NCBI RefSeq assembly: GCF_009769735.1
Contig: NZ_WSRO01000002.1
Coordinates: 9,101,001-9,165,000 of the forward strand
From: Streptomyces sp. BA2
GTDB lineage: Bacteria; Actinomycetota; Actinomycetes; Streptomycetales; Streptomycetaceae
Direction: 5' to 3'
Length of the DNA: 64,000 nucleotides
A program made the position numbers and the translations under genes. Below, in pieces: positions 25,993-35,269 of the stretch. Positions within the stretch are counted from its first letter, which is position 1. Each line of letters opens with the position of its first letter. The notes beneath the pieces are model-generated. The model had not been told where the DNA came from. It searched no databases and saw only the letters and a list, made by a program, of their open reading frames with translations.

Positions 25993-27831
25993 CTAGCGGG
26001 TGCGGGTGGGGGAGAGGCCACGCAGCCACACTTCGGCGGCGATGGTGGAGTAGAGGATCGCGTCGCGCAGCCCAGGAGCGGAGGGCCTTTGAGCGAGGCG
26101 ACGCAGCGCTTGGCCGTCGACCAGGCCGAGCTGTTCCAGCCTGGAGTTCTCCCACAGGGACAGCAGGTCGGCGCGGTGCCGACGCAGCCCGTCGGCGGCG
26201 TCCATGGCAGCTGCGGCCTTGGTGGTGCGCCGCAGACATGTCTCGGGCACGATGCCGCGCATCGCGGTGGTGAGGACGGGCTTGTACGCCCAGGGCGTGA
26301 CGCGTTCGTCCGGCCGGATAGCAAGGCACGCCTCGATGACGCGGTCATCGAGGAACGGCGAGGCCATGGGTACGCCGGCGCGGGATGCCATGCCGTCCCA
26401 CTGGCGGATGATGCGCGTGCACGAGCGGATCGCCTCCAGGTCGGCGTGCAGGCCACGGTCCGGGTGCAGGGGTGTGACCGTCGCGGCCGCCTCACTCAGG
26501 GCTCGCTGCGCCAGCTGTTCCGCGTCGGGCGTCACCCAGTCGAAGAGGCGGGGCGGCATGCCCCAGCCGAGACTGGTGGCGACCGTGACGGGGGCAGGGT
26601 CGCGCAGCCGACCGCTGGAATCGGCGAGCCACCTCCCGTACGGCCGTGAGTCGGCCAGCGCGCGGACGGTGGCGCCGAGCGGCCACTGCCACAGCGCCCG
26701 GAAGCCGCGCAACTGCCGCAGTGCGAACAGCGGACGTGTGCGCGCCAGCCGGTGGTAGTACGCCTCGGAGCACCACGCCACATGGTCGCCCCCGATGCCC
26801 GTCAGGTGCAGCCTGCTGCCCCGCTCCGCCATGCCGGGCAGATGATGGAGTACCCGCGAACGGTCCATGACACCGATGGTGGGCTCGTCGAGCAGGTCGT
26901 CGATGCTGAGGAGGTCGTCGTAGACCAGCGGCGAGGCGTCCGCGTCCCAGACCACATGCTCGACGTCCGGCAGGTGCTTCGTCGCCTGCTCGGCCCAGTA
27001 CAGATCGGTGTCGGCGGGATCGCGCCCCGGCCAGGTGCTGGCCACCACCTTGGCGGGGGACCGGTCGGCCAGGAAGCAGATGGAGGTGGAGTCCAGGCCA
27101 CCGGACAGATCGCAGCTCACCACGCCGCCTTGGCGGGTGCGGGCGTCGACGGCCGAGGTGAGGGCGTCGCGGACCAGCGGTGCGCCGTCGGCGAGCGTAC
27201 GGACCGGCTCCGGTGGGGTCCACCACCGCGAGTGGCGTACGGTCCGCCCGTCCGCGGCGACGATCAGCGCGTCTTGTGGCGGGACAGCGGTGACACCACG
27301 CCAGAGAGACGTTTCGAACAGCGGATAGGGGACCGGCCACAGCAGCCGTACCGCTAACTGCTGTTCGTCGGGCGCGGTGCCTAGCGCGTTCGCGAGTAGG
27401 TCGGCGCGGGTGACGGCCACCGGCACGCCGTTCACGGCAGCATGGAAGACCAGGCGCAGCCCGGACGCGGTGCCCTGCACCTTGAGCTGCCCATCGAGGG
27501 CGGCGACGAGGTGGAAGCTGCCGGGCAGGGAGTGGGCCAGTGCGTCCAGTTCGGCGAGATGGCGCAGCCGTCCTGCGCGGCGCTCCAGTTCGGCGGCACC
27601 GATCGGGCAGCAGCCGATGACAGCGAGGGCCGCGCTGCCGGCATACCCGGTGACGACTTCCTGGTCGTCCCAGTGCCCTACCAGCCATGGTCGGCCCGAC
27701 GGGTGCTTGAGGATTCGTGTCCCGGGGTGGGCGAAGGAGCGGGCCACGGCGGCCGCGTCCTCACGGTCGCTGAAGACCGCGAAGTGCGCGTCGCCGGGGC
27801 CCGTCCCCGCACTCTCGTGCAGTTCAGTCAT
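25993..27831 (-). CDS. Lasso peptide macrolactam synthetase (C protein, asparagine synthetase-like)
   Basis: 612 residues. A degenerate N-terminal glutaminase-like domain (no catalytic Cys2, 'AHFAVFSDREDAAAVARSFA') is followed by an ATP pyrophosphatase domain with PP-loop SGGLDS at 243-248 and the 'RLHLTGIGGDHVAWCSEAYY' loop. It adenylates the Asp or Glu side chain of the core and closes the ring onto the N-terminal amine. The D-x-R-V-I-E segment 'VPMASPFLDDRVIEACLAIR' is also typical of Asn-synthetase relatives. The gene begins 26 bp after the precursor gene and 31 bp before B1. Confidence 0.94.
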   Translation of the reverse strand: MTELHESAGTGPGDAHFAVFSDREDAAAVARSFAHPGTRILKHPSGRPWLVGHWDDQEVVTGYAGSAALAVIGCCPIGAAELERRAGRLRHLAELDALAHSLPGSFHLVAALDGQLKVQGTASGLRLVFHAAVNGVPVAVTRADLLANALGTAPDEQQLAVRLLWPVPYPLFETSLWRGVTAVPPQDALIVAADGRTVRHSRWWTPPEPVRTLADGAPLVRDALTSAVDARTRQGGVVSCDLSGGLDSTSICFLADRSPAKVVASTWPGRDPADTDLYWAEQATKHLPDVEHVVWDADASPLVYDDLLSIDDLLDEPTIGVMDRSRVLHHLPGMAERGSRLHLTGIGGDHVAWCSEAYYHRLARTRPLFALRQLRGFRALWQWPLGATVRALADSRPYGRWLADSSGRLRDPAPVTVATSLGWGMPPRLFDWVTPDAEQLAQRALSEAAATVTPLHPDRGLHADLEAIRSCTRIIRQWDGMASRAGVPMASPFLDDRVIEACLAIRPDERVTPWAYKPVLTTAMRGIVPETCLRRTTKAAAAMDAADGLRRHRADLLSLWENSRLEQLGLVDGQALRRLAQRPSAPGLRDAILYSTIAAEVWLRGLSPTRTR

Positions 27832-27857
27832 GACGTCAGGTCAGAAACCGTCGGTCG

Positions 27858-27968
27858 TCAGTTCTTGCTCAGGATGAGTCGGTCGTTCCCGGACCGCTGC
27901 AGCAGCCCGGTCTTCTTGCGGAACGTCCCGAGCCGGACCAGCGTCGGCGCTTCGTAAGCCTTCTTCAT
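27858..27968 (-). CDS. Lasso peptide precursor (A), citrulassin-like core
   Basis: 36-residue gene below usual length cutoffs. GAGGAG lies 6 bases before the ATG. The leader begins MKKAYEAPTLVRLGTFRKKTG and contains the actinobacterial YxxPxLxxxGxF motif and a Thr two residues before the expected cut; the predicted core is LLQRSGNDRLILSKN (15 residues). Cutting after the T-G pair gives Leu1 and an Asp at position 8, so a Leu1-Asp8 ring of eight residues with a seven-residue tail is expected. From memory, citrulassin A has core LLGLAGNDRLVLSKN, so eleven of fifteen positions match and the G-N-D-R-L and L-S-K-N blocks are shared. Arg9 is the residue converted to citrulline in citrulassins. Cutting one residue earlier (Gly1, Asp9) is less likely. 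Confidence 0.88.
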   Translation of the reverse strand: MKKAYEAPTLVRLGTFRKKTGLLQRSGNDRLILSKN

Positions 27969-29542
27969 GACTTCTCCTCAGGTAGAGGATTGACGGCCGC
28001 TTCCCTGGTCGACAGCGCACGGGGCCCCGGTCTGCTGCCGGCCGGCCCGAGGCTCATCTGGAACCCGGGCGGGAATGCGGACGCAGCACCTAGCTACGTG
28101 CATAACCGGATGGCCAGGCAAGGGCGCTGAGGGAAAATTAGACAATCTGGAAAGCGCGGATGCGGTCGGTGGCCGCGGCACTGCTTTCGGATTTAGTCTA
28201 AAACTGCATAATGTAAGGCTGCTCTGCATGTAAGGGCGAAAAAACGTTCCGACCTGCGTATCGACAGTCGTCTGCTGGTCCTGCCACGGAGAGGGGACAA
28301 CGACAGGCGGGCGGAGCCGCCGGGGCGTACTGGGCTCTTGCGCTCGCGCTTCGTCTCCCTGTCAGAATGGCCAGCTCCTTCCCCTGGTCAGGTAGCTCTC
28401 TTGTGTCAGAGGCGAACTCCGTGTGATGCGTTCCGGGCAGAACGTCGTGTCGAGCTGACGGTTCAGAGGACAAGGAGATCCTTGAATCCCGGAAACCGCC
28501 CGCGACCAATCGCGTTGGGGCTCGGCCACGCGAGTGCTGTCGTGTCGACAGAACGAACGTTTCACCGTATCGAGTTGGCATTGCTCCGGTGGTATATGAA
28601 GTCGTACGCCGGGCCAGGCCCCAACAAGCTGCTCTTCGTCGGCGAGCGAGAGGGAATCCCTTCTGGCGGCGCGCCTTCGGGCGGACGGGGCACAAGGACC
28701 ACAGGGTCGTCGATGGCTTGCGGAGGGTTTTCGGTTCTACGTTCTGTGCGACACCATCGGAACCCGCTCGGGCGCCATCCTCAAGGACGTGAGGGACCGC
28801 ACAGGCGGTCCTCCGAGAAGGCCCCGTACGCAAGGCGCGGCAGCCGTGCCCAGAAGAAGAACGATCAGTCTCCCGGCGGGACGCAACTCACCAGCGGGGG
28901 ATGAGGATCGAACGCGTACTCCGAGGTGGCTGGGCCCCGCTTTTGGGCCCCTGCGGGTGGCCCTGACGTTGGGAGGAGTCGATCACCGCCCGCGAACGGG
29001 AGCGGGCGGTGACGCTGTGGCGGCAGGTTCTGGCCGCGCTCTCAACGACGACACGCTCGCGACGCCGTGCGCGAGAAGTTCTTGGCCCGCGGCGCGGCCC
29101 AGTTCGCCGTGCACCGTGCCATCGAGGGGCGGCAAGTCATCCCCGCCTGAAGAATCAGCGCGGCCGCCTCGACCTCGAAGCAGTTCCGCGCCCTGACTGG
29201 GATCGGGGGGCGCACGGGGCTTCCTGAGCATGGCCATCGGTCGCATGACGGCCCGTCACAGCGCCTGTGGTCATCACGCGGCGGAGGCTGTCGGCTACCG
29301 GGCGGACGGCGCACCGGAACATCCGATTGCGCTTAATTCATATAAACCGATGACTACCGGCGTACGGCCCATGCATGTAACTCGCCTCCGCACGCTCCTC
29401 GGCAGGTCTGGGCCGGTCGACTGCCGCGTCATCCGGTCGGGTAGGAGGCCGTACGGAAGCCAATTCGACGCGACCCACGTTGTGTGAAGTGCCGCTGATA
29501 ATTCACTTCGTGGCATCTCCGCGACGCAAGGAGGCCTGAAGT
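27969..29542. other. About 1.6 kb without a recognised gene
   Basis: The part next to the lasso genes (about 28080-28260) is AT-richer than average and should hold the lasso operon promoter; no regulator gene is present. The rest holds frames on both strands with no recognisable domains, including plus-strand 'DAVREKFLARGAAQFAVHRA' near 29060-29130, which looks like an orphan coding shard. 29325-29360 (CTTAATTCATATAAACC) is an AT-rich candidate promoter for the pore-former operon. Confidence 0.4.
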
Positions 29543-30784
29543 ATGGCTATCTCCCCCGTGACCGGAACCGTCCCCGGCCCTGACAACCTCGGAAGCGAAA
29601 ACGCCGTCGGCAAGACCTATAAACCTACACGGTTTATGCGTCACCCACTCACGCGCAAGAATCAGAGGGAACTCAAAATCCTCACCGGTGAGCCGCCTGC
29701 CATCCTGCGCAGGTGGAAGAGCTGGGAGGAAATGAGCCGAGCCGAGAAGAAGCCGCCGGAGTGGAGTACGGTGAGCGCCAAGTGGGACAAGGTCAAGGGG
29801 AAGGTCCAGAAGAAGTCGGACAATGAGCCCGATCGCTGGATCGCGCCCGTCGGTTTCTCCATCAACAAGGTGACGTATGGCACCTTCCCGGAGGGGGATT
29901 CTGCGCACGAGCGCGGGTGGTGCACCTACATGAATATGGGTGTACCGCTCATCGAGGAACGGAGCGACATTCAGCAGCCTCCCCCCGACGTGATCTACGA
30001 GAACACGTTTGTGAATCGCACCGACCCGCGACCGGTCACATGGACCGCTGGTTTCGAATACTCGGTTTCGAACACCGTCAGTTGGTCCCTCCAAGGTCAG
30101 GTACAGCTCACGTTCGGTGCGAAGGCCACCGCGTCATTGCAGCAACAACTGCAGCAGAGCATGGCGATGAACCAATCCCAGAAGACCACCCTGAAGAACA
30201 GCAAGGACAACCAGGGCGTCGACTCGGAGTCCCAGTCGCAGGGGACGAGCACCACCACGGCCACCGGCACAGCCACGGGCACCGGAGAACTGTCCGCCCA
30301 GTTGATGCTCGGGATCAGCGCGTCCGTGAGCGGATCGTTCACCACCCAGTTCAAGGGGTCGTTCTCGGTGAGCGGGAAGGTCGAGAGTCGGGCCGTGGTG
30401 CGGGCCACGCAGCGGCGCAAGGTCAGCAAGTTCGACTACGAACTCCCCATCACCTTCGGCGGAGTGGTGGCGCTGCACTACGCGGAGCCTGTGGAGTTCA
30501 GCAGCATCCAGAGTATTTCTGGCGCGGAGGACGACGACACGCGCAAGCGGGCGCAGACGCGGGATCAACGCGGGGAAACCGAGCCCGAGAAGTACTACCG
30601 CGTTATCGCCCGAGCAGTCGACGTACTCGAGTTGATCGAGGACGGCAGGGACTACTTCAGTCAAAAGGGGGAGGCGGAAATCGTTTCCGTCCTGGCCGGA
30701 GAAGCCGAGGTGTTCGAACTGGAAAAGCTCACTCTCAGCGACGGTCTCGCAGAGGGGAAGGAAGCGTCTTTCTACAAGAGCTGA
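29543..30784 (+). CDS. ETX/MTX2-like (aerolysin-type) pore-forming protein candidate
   Basis: 413 residues, ATG 29543 with AAGGAGG 8 bases upstream. No signal peptide (MAISPVTGTVPGPDNLGSEN). Central region starts 'VIYENTFVNRTDPRPVTWTA', the 'N-x-F-x-N-x-T-D/S' entry motif of ETX/MTX2 beta-pore-forming proteins, and continues with alternating-residue strands (SVSNTVSWSLQGQVQLTFGA) and a Ser/Thr-rich hairpin 'SQGTSTTTATGTATGTGELS' and 'SASVSGSFTTQFKGSFSVSG', as in the membrane-insertion loop of this fold. N-terminal ~145 residues would be the receptor-binding head; the C-terminal ~90 residues are acidic and unassigned. Family assignment is by motif reading only. It is followed 46 bp downstream by a beta-propeller gene. 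Confidence 0.6.
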   Translation: MAISPVTGTVPGPDNLGSENAVGKTYKPTRFMRHPLTRKNQRELKILTGEPPAILRRWKSWEEMSRAEKKPPEWSTVSAKWDKVKGKVQKKSDNEPDRWIAPVGFSINKVTYGTFPEGDSAHERGWCTYMNMGVPLIEERSDIQQPPPDVIYENTFVNRTDPRPVTWTAGFEYSVSNTVSWSLQGQVQLTFGAKATASLQQQLQQSMAMNQSQKTTLKNSKDNQGVDSESQSQGTSTTTATGTATGTGELSAQLMLGISASVSGSFTTQFKGSFSVSGKVESRAVVRATQRRKVSKFDYELPITFGGVVALHYAEPVEFSSIQSISGAEDDDTRKRAQTRDQRGETEPEKYYRVIARAVDVLELIEDGRDYFSQKGEAEIVSVLAGEAEVFELEKLTLSDGLAEGKEASFYKS

Positions 30785-30830
30785 AAAGAGCCGGCGTAGC
30801 GCTCCGCAAGGGAACTCAGAAGGGAAGCTC

Positions 30831-32141
30831 ATGTCCGACGACACAGGCCCGAACACTGGTGAGCGAGAAGACGGATCCAGCGGGAAGACCGGATTCTTTG
30901 GCAACATCTTCAACAGTGGCAAAGGCCGGGCGGGTGAGGCCGAAAGGGCCGCTGCGGCGATGGGGGAAGCCATCCCAGGCGCTGGCGAAGGCGTCTGGGA
31001 CGAAGACGAGGAGTGCGTGGCGGGAGACGTGTCGGCCTATGTGCACAGTTTGGAGGCGGGGCGCGACCCCTGGTGTCCGCGCCAGACGGCGCACGGGGCA
31101 CTGGACGTCATGCAGGGATTCCTCAGCCCGCACCTCTCGAATTTCCAGGCGACGGCCGATCACCAGCGTAAAGCCAACGAAGACCCCAAGTCGACAGCCG
31201 GCATGGCCTCGTCGACGATGAAGTCCTCGACCGAAGAGGAGAACTTCAGAAAAGCGGCCAAGATTCGCGATGAAGATCAGCCGCGAATGAGCGAAGACAT
31301 GCAGAGGCACCTGAACAGGGCTCAGTACCAGACCGAGGGCGCCGTACTTGTCGCGAGCGGCATGGTGGGGCATGCCGTGGGCGTCGCTCTGGACCCGGCG
31401 GGTGAGAAGGCATACGTCGTCACCGACAGCGGCAAGCTCTACAGCGTTTCCCGCACCAACCATGTCAAGCGCGAGTTCGTCACGACCGGAAACCTGGGCA
31501 GCCCCGGGGGGGTTGCGCTGGACGGAAAGGGCAAGGCGTACGTCACCGACAACAGTGGTAACCGCTTGGTCCGAGTCGATCTCGCCAACGGCAACACCGA
31601 GGAAGTCGCCACCGGCGTACGGGCGTATGGCGTCAAGCTGGGCGACGGCGGCAAGACGGCCTACGTCACCGGTCTCGACGGAAAGCTGTTCGCGGTCGAT
31701 GTGGAGAAGAAGGACGCCAAGAAGCTGATCGTCGACCAGCTGGGATCGTCCACCTCGGGAGCGGCGCTGGACGGCAACGGCAAGGCCTACACCGGCAATT
31801 GGAACCACGTCGGGAATCTGTGGGAGGTGGACCTGCGGGCCGATCCGCCCAGCAAACGCTCGGTGGCGACGCTCTCCCGGCAGAGCTGCGACGTCGCGCT
31901 GGACGGTGCGGGCACGGCGTACGTCAGTGATCACTGGGGCGACGTCCTGTACAAGGTCGACCTTGCCACCGGCGCTCAGCACGTGGCGGTCAAGGCCACG
32001 GGCAGCTTCTCCGCCCTCGGTCTCGCGTTGGACAGCAGCAACGGCGTGCTGTACGTCAGCACTTGGGAAGGCCAGCTCTGGCGGTTCTCGCTGCGCGTTC
32101 TGCAGACCCCCGAGCTGATCGAGATCACGACCGGTGTGTAA
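30831..32141 (+). CDS. Beta-propeller protein with disordered N-terminus (partner of pore-former)
   Basis: 436 residues. Residues 1-65 are polar and disordered (MSDDTGPNTGEREDGSSGKT); 65-165 are helical with a 'CVAGDVSAYVHSLEAGRDPW' segment; about 170-430 form an SMP-30/NHL-type propeller with repeats 'GVALDPAGEKAYVVTDSGKL', 'GVALDGKGKAYVTDNSGNRL', 'KLGDGGKTAYVTGLDGKLFA', 'ALDGNGKAYTGNWNHVGNLW', 'VALDGAGTAYVSDHWGDVLY' and 'LALDSSNGVLYVSTWEGQLW', about six blades. No signal peptide. The start ATG lies 6 bases after GGGAAG. Its tight spacing to the pore-former implies a joint role, for example as cargo partner, receptor binder or inhibitor. Confidence 0.75.
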   Translation: MSDDTGPNTGEREDGSSGKTGFFGNIFNSGKGRAGEAERAAAAMGEAIPGAGEGVWDEDEECVAGDVSAYVHSLEAGRDPWCPRQTAHGALDVMQGFLSPHLSNFQATADHQRKANEDPKSTAGMASSTMKSSTEEENFRKAAKIRDEDQPRMSEDMQRHLNRAQYQTEGAVLVASGMVGHAVGVALDPAGEKAYVVTDSGKLYSVSRTNHVKREFVTTGNLGSPGGVALDGKGKAYVTDNSGNRLVRVDLANGNTEEVATGVRAYGVKLGDGGKTAYVTGLDGKLFAVDVEKKDAKKLIVDQLGSSTSGAALDGNGKAYTGNWNHVGNLWEVDLRADPPSKRSVATLSRQSCDVALDGAGTAYVSDHWGDVLYKVDLATGAQHVAVKATGSFSALGLALDSSNGVLYVSTWEGQLWRFSLRVLQTPELIEITTGV

Positions 32142-32338
32142 GGAGCAGGAACCTCCACGGTGGGGCGCGATCCACGTGCCGCAGAGCCTCGGGTAAACGG
32201 TTGGCCCCGGCGGGGCGTGACGACGCGCAACGTGTGCGGCCCGCCCCTCCGTGCCCCGCACAGGCTCGGCAACCCGCCCCCCTCGATGGTCCCGCCGTGG
32301 TCGCCCACTGGAAGAGGCGTTCGTCGGCCCGCGCGCTC
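32142..32338. other. Convergent intergenic spacer
   Basis: Tail-to-tail region between the propeller gene (plus) and the lipoprotein gene (minus). No coding evidence; no strong terminator hairpin identified. Confidence 0.4.
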
Positions 32339-32959
32339 CTACAGCACCAAACCCCGACGCACAAGCGGCACTGACACCGTTGGCAGAGCCCCGTAGTCTG
32401 CTCTGACCAGAACGGCGTGCTCTTGGCGGGGGACTCTTATGACACGGTATTTGACCTGCAGTTCGTCGTCGGCGGTATCACCGCGAGGAGTCCACGGTAA
32501 CCGCATCGATCCTGCCTCTGCGATCTTTCCAGGAACGTCGTCGGCGGCCACCTGGAGCGTTTCGTTCGGCGTATACGGTGAAGCGGGCCCATCTATGGCA
32601 ATCCTGCCCCTGCGGAGAGCCCATTGGCCGGTCCATGAGGCGTTGTTTTCCCACTCACGGTCGGACGGAGTGATGCTCCAGGTGCCATCCCCAACTTCGA
32701 CGTGGATAGGCGTGTTGTCCCAGATGTCGGGAGAGACGACCTCCCATGATCCCTTGAGGAAGGCGCTGACTGCCCGCCCGACAGGGCCGGTTCCTGTCCC
32801 GGTCGCGGAACCGGGACTCTTGTCACCGTCCTGCTCCTTGCCGCATGCGCCAAGGAGCGATGCCCCCACGCCGACGGCCAAGTACCGTAACGCGGTCCGC
32901 CGCCCTAACACCTGCGTCACGGCCCACACGCCGCGAAGACGCGGTTCGCCAGTTGCCAC
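32339..32959 (-). CDS. Tat-exported lipoprotein of unknown function
   Basis: 206 residues from GTG 32957-32959, preceded by GGAGG with 4 bases spacing. Twin-arginine-type signal 'VLGRRTALRYLAVGVGASLL' ends in lipobox LLGAC (Cys at about residue 40), followed by a Gly/Ser/Thr linker 'KSPGSATGTGTGPVGRAV'. The mature domain starts 'FLKGSWEVVSPDIWDNTPIH' and has a lipocalin-like beta pattern ('VEVGDGTWSITPSDREWENN', 'WTGQWALRRGRIAID'). An ATG at 33013 is also in frame but places the signal too far inside. It should be anchored on the outer face of the membrane; partner unknown. Confidence 0.75.
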   Translation of the reverse strand: MATGEPRLRGVWAVTQVLGRRTALRYLAVGVGASLLGACGKEQDGDKSPGSATGTGTGPVGRAVSAFLKGSWEVVSPDIWDNTPIHVEVGDGTWSITPSDREWENNASWTGQWALRRGRIAIDGPASPYTPNETLQVAADDVPGKIAEAGSMRLPWTPRGDTADDELQVKYRVIRVPRQEHAVLVRADYGALPTVSVPLVRRGLVL

Positions 32960-33048
32960 AGAGCCTCCAGGTGTCTGCCCATCGGAATTGTAGTGAGCAT
33001 GCCCTTCTTTCATTGGTTCGAAGTACGAAGATGGCGTCCCTCTGTGTG

Positions 33049-33300
33049 GCATAAGAGGTCGTCCGCTACGAGCACGAGCACGTCGGCGACTTGGTTCACG
33101 TCGACGTCAAGAGACTCGGACGTATCCCGCCGGCGGTGGATGGCGGATGCATGACCGCGGCACCGACGAAGTCGGCGCCGGTCATCGACGGCCACTCCCG
33201 GCTCGCCTAAACCGAGGCGCTGGACGACGAACGCGCCGTCATCGCGGCCGCGTTCTGGCACCGGGCCGTCGCGTTCTTCGCCGCCCACGACATCACTGTC
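33049..33300 (+). pseudogene. IS481-family transposase fragment
   Basis: 'EVVRYEHEHVGDLVHVDVKR' and 'LGRIPPAVDGG' followed, after a shift, by 'CMTAAPTKSAPVIDGHSRLA' with an in-frame TAA and then 'TEALDDERAVIAAAFWHRAV' and 'AFFAAHDIT'. These are the rve-domain blocks of Streptomyces IS481 transposases (first Asp in HVDVK). Both ends are missing and the interior has a deletion and a stop. Confidence 0.7.
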
Positions 33301-33310
33301 GGGGAAGATC

Positions 33311-33556
33311 GTGGAGACTCCGACGGCGATCCTCGCGATGGACGGTCGCCTGGAGGTCTTCGTCATCGCCTCCAACCGCAGCCTCTACGTCACCGAGCAG
33401 CAGAAGCCCAACCAGGCCACCTTCACCCAGGTCGACCAGATCGGCGGCAATCTGCCCGGCCTGCCCATCCCGGCGAAATTCCACGACAACCGCATCCTGG
33501 TCCCGCACCGCGGCTCCGACAAGGCTCTCTGGTCCTTCCAGCAAGCCCGCTCCTAG
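33311..33556 (+). pseudogene. C-terminal fragment of a beta-propeller lectin-like protein
   Basis: 81 residues, METPTAILAMDGRLEVFVIA then 'SNRSLYVTEQQKPNQATFTQ' and 'DNRILVPHRGSDKALWSFQQ', which looks like the last two blades of a PLL/tectonin-type propeller (D-G-R-L-E-V-F... L-W-x-x-x-Q pattern). It directly abuts the IS481 fragment at about 33300, so the front of the gene is lost. A related, longer decayed gene lies at 60483-61698. Confidence 0.5.
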
Positions 33557-33862
33557 TCCCTCCCCAGGCGGCGGTCCGCCCCGGTGCGCTCGACGGACCG
33601 CCGCCGAACAAGGGGCTCGGCGAGTCGCGTCAGCACCGCGGTACCCCTGCGGACCCCTGGCCGGCTCTCCGCCTCTCGACGCCCGACACTCGGGCGCTTG
33701 GGCATGTGTCATGTGTCGGAAGTGATCAATAACTCTTGCAGAGACTTTCTGGGATGGGCGCGGATCCTTCTGAGTGACGGCACGTCATAGCCACGAGATG
33801 GCCTCCCGACCTGCACGGTTCAACTGCTCGGGGCTTCCCTGAGGGTTGCTCGGACGTCCCTC
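33557..33862. other. Intergenic, no gene seen
   Basis: About 300 bp with no credible coding region; contains the presumed 3' flank of the NmrA-type gene. Confidence 0.4.
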
Positions 33863-34720
33863 TCAACGGAAGTCCGAGGCGTGGTCCACCGCCCACTCCT
33901 GGAAGGAGCGGGCCGGGGCGCCCGTGATGCGCTCCACTTCATCGTTGACAGGTTCCGGATTGTCGAGCATCTCCGCCTGGGCCGGCACCACGGCCTCCAC
34001 CAGCTCTGCCGGGTAGCCTGCGGCCTTCATCTGCTCGATGGCCTCGTCCAGTGTGATCTCCTCGAACCGCAGTGGCCGCCCGATCGCCTCGCTGATCAGC
34101 GCCACCTGCCGTTCGTGGGTGATCAGTTCGGGGCCGGTGATCAGGGGGCGGGTGCCGAGCAGGGCGTCGGTCGTCAGCGCCTGAACGGCGACCGCAGCCA
34201 TGTCCGCCTCGTGGATCAGCGGGCGGGCCATCCTTGCCAGCGGCGCCCGTACCACACCGGTGGTGCGGACCTCCTCCGCCCAGAGCAGCGTGTTGCTCGC
34301 GAACCCGGTGGGCTGCAGCGCCGTCCACTCCAGGCCCGATGCCTCGATCAGCCGCTCCAGCTCCGTGTGGAACATGATGATCGCCTCACCCGGCTCCTCC
34401 TCGCTCCCGGCCCCGGCGGATGACAGGTACACCACCCGTCGGGCGCGCTTCCCGATCGCGTCGATCACGTCCGACGCGCCCTCAGCGCTCAGGAACGGCC
34501 ACACCAGGAAGACCGAATCGACGCCCTCCAGAGCCGTGTCCAGCGACGCGGGATCACCGAGGTCGCCGCGTACCGCCTGCACACCCTCCGGGAAGTCCGC
34601 CTCGCCTCTCACCAGCGCCCGCACGGGCACGCCCGCCGCGTGCAGTTGGGCCACCACCGCGCCGCCGACCTTTCCAGTCGCGCCGGTCACCAGAATCCTG
34701 GGCTGTGCCATCGGAATCAT
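33863..34720 (-). CDS. NmrA-like NAD(P)-binding protein (atypical SDR)
   Basis: 285 residues. The dinucleotide-binding 'ILVTGATGKVGGAVVAQLHA' (GxxGxxG) is at the N-terminus, with 'VRALVRGEADFPEGVQAVRG' and 'GVDSVFLVWPFLSAEGASDV' as the next strands. The usual Tyr-xxx-Lys pair is not evident, as expected for NmrA/NmrA-like redox sensors and NAD(P)H-quinone reductase relatives. 'LERLIEASGLEWTALQPTGF' and 'LALLGTRPLITGPELITHER' (here ALLGTRPLITGPELITHERQ) match the family. AGGAG stands 6 bases before ATG 34718-34720. Monocistronic. Confidence 0.85.
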   Translation of the reverse strand: MIPMAQPRILVTGATGKVGGAVVAQLHAAGVPVRALVRGEADFPEGVQAVRGDLGDPASLDTALEGVDSVFLVWPFLSAEGASDVIDAIGKRARRVVYLSSAGAGSEEEPGEAIIMFHTELERLIEASGLEWTALQPTGFASNTLLWAEEVRTTGVVRAPLARMARPLIHEADMAAVAVQALTTDALLGTRPLITGPELITHERQVALISEAIGRPLRFEEITLDEAIEQMKAAGYPAELVEAVVPAQAEMLDNPEPVNDEVERITGAPARSFQEWAVDHASDFR

Positions 34721-34871
34721 CGGAATCTCCTCGTCTCGCTGTTCGATGACACGACTCTCGTACATCAACCAAGGTTCAGGTCAAGCACCGGCCGGAGCGG
34801 CCGTCAGGTGCTGTTCCAGCCAGCGATCCGCCCGCGGTGGTGGAACGTGGATCCTCCGTGTGACGGCCGAG

Positions 34872-35269
<398 letters not shown>

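Noticed and set aside
28338..28904. Plus-strand frame between lasso and pore-former genes
   Set aside because: Composition and codon bias not convincing; no recognised domain or RBS.
27969..29542. Peptidyl arginine deiminase or lasso regulator near the precursor
   Set aside because: I searched both strands by eye and saw no PAD-type or regulator domain.
30816..32261. 481-codon minus-strand frame over the propeller gene
   Set aside because: Shadow of the plus-strand propeller, whose repeats are obvious.
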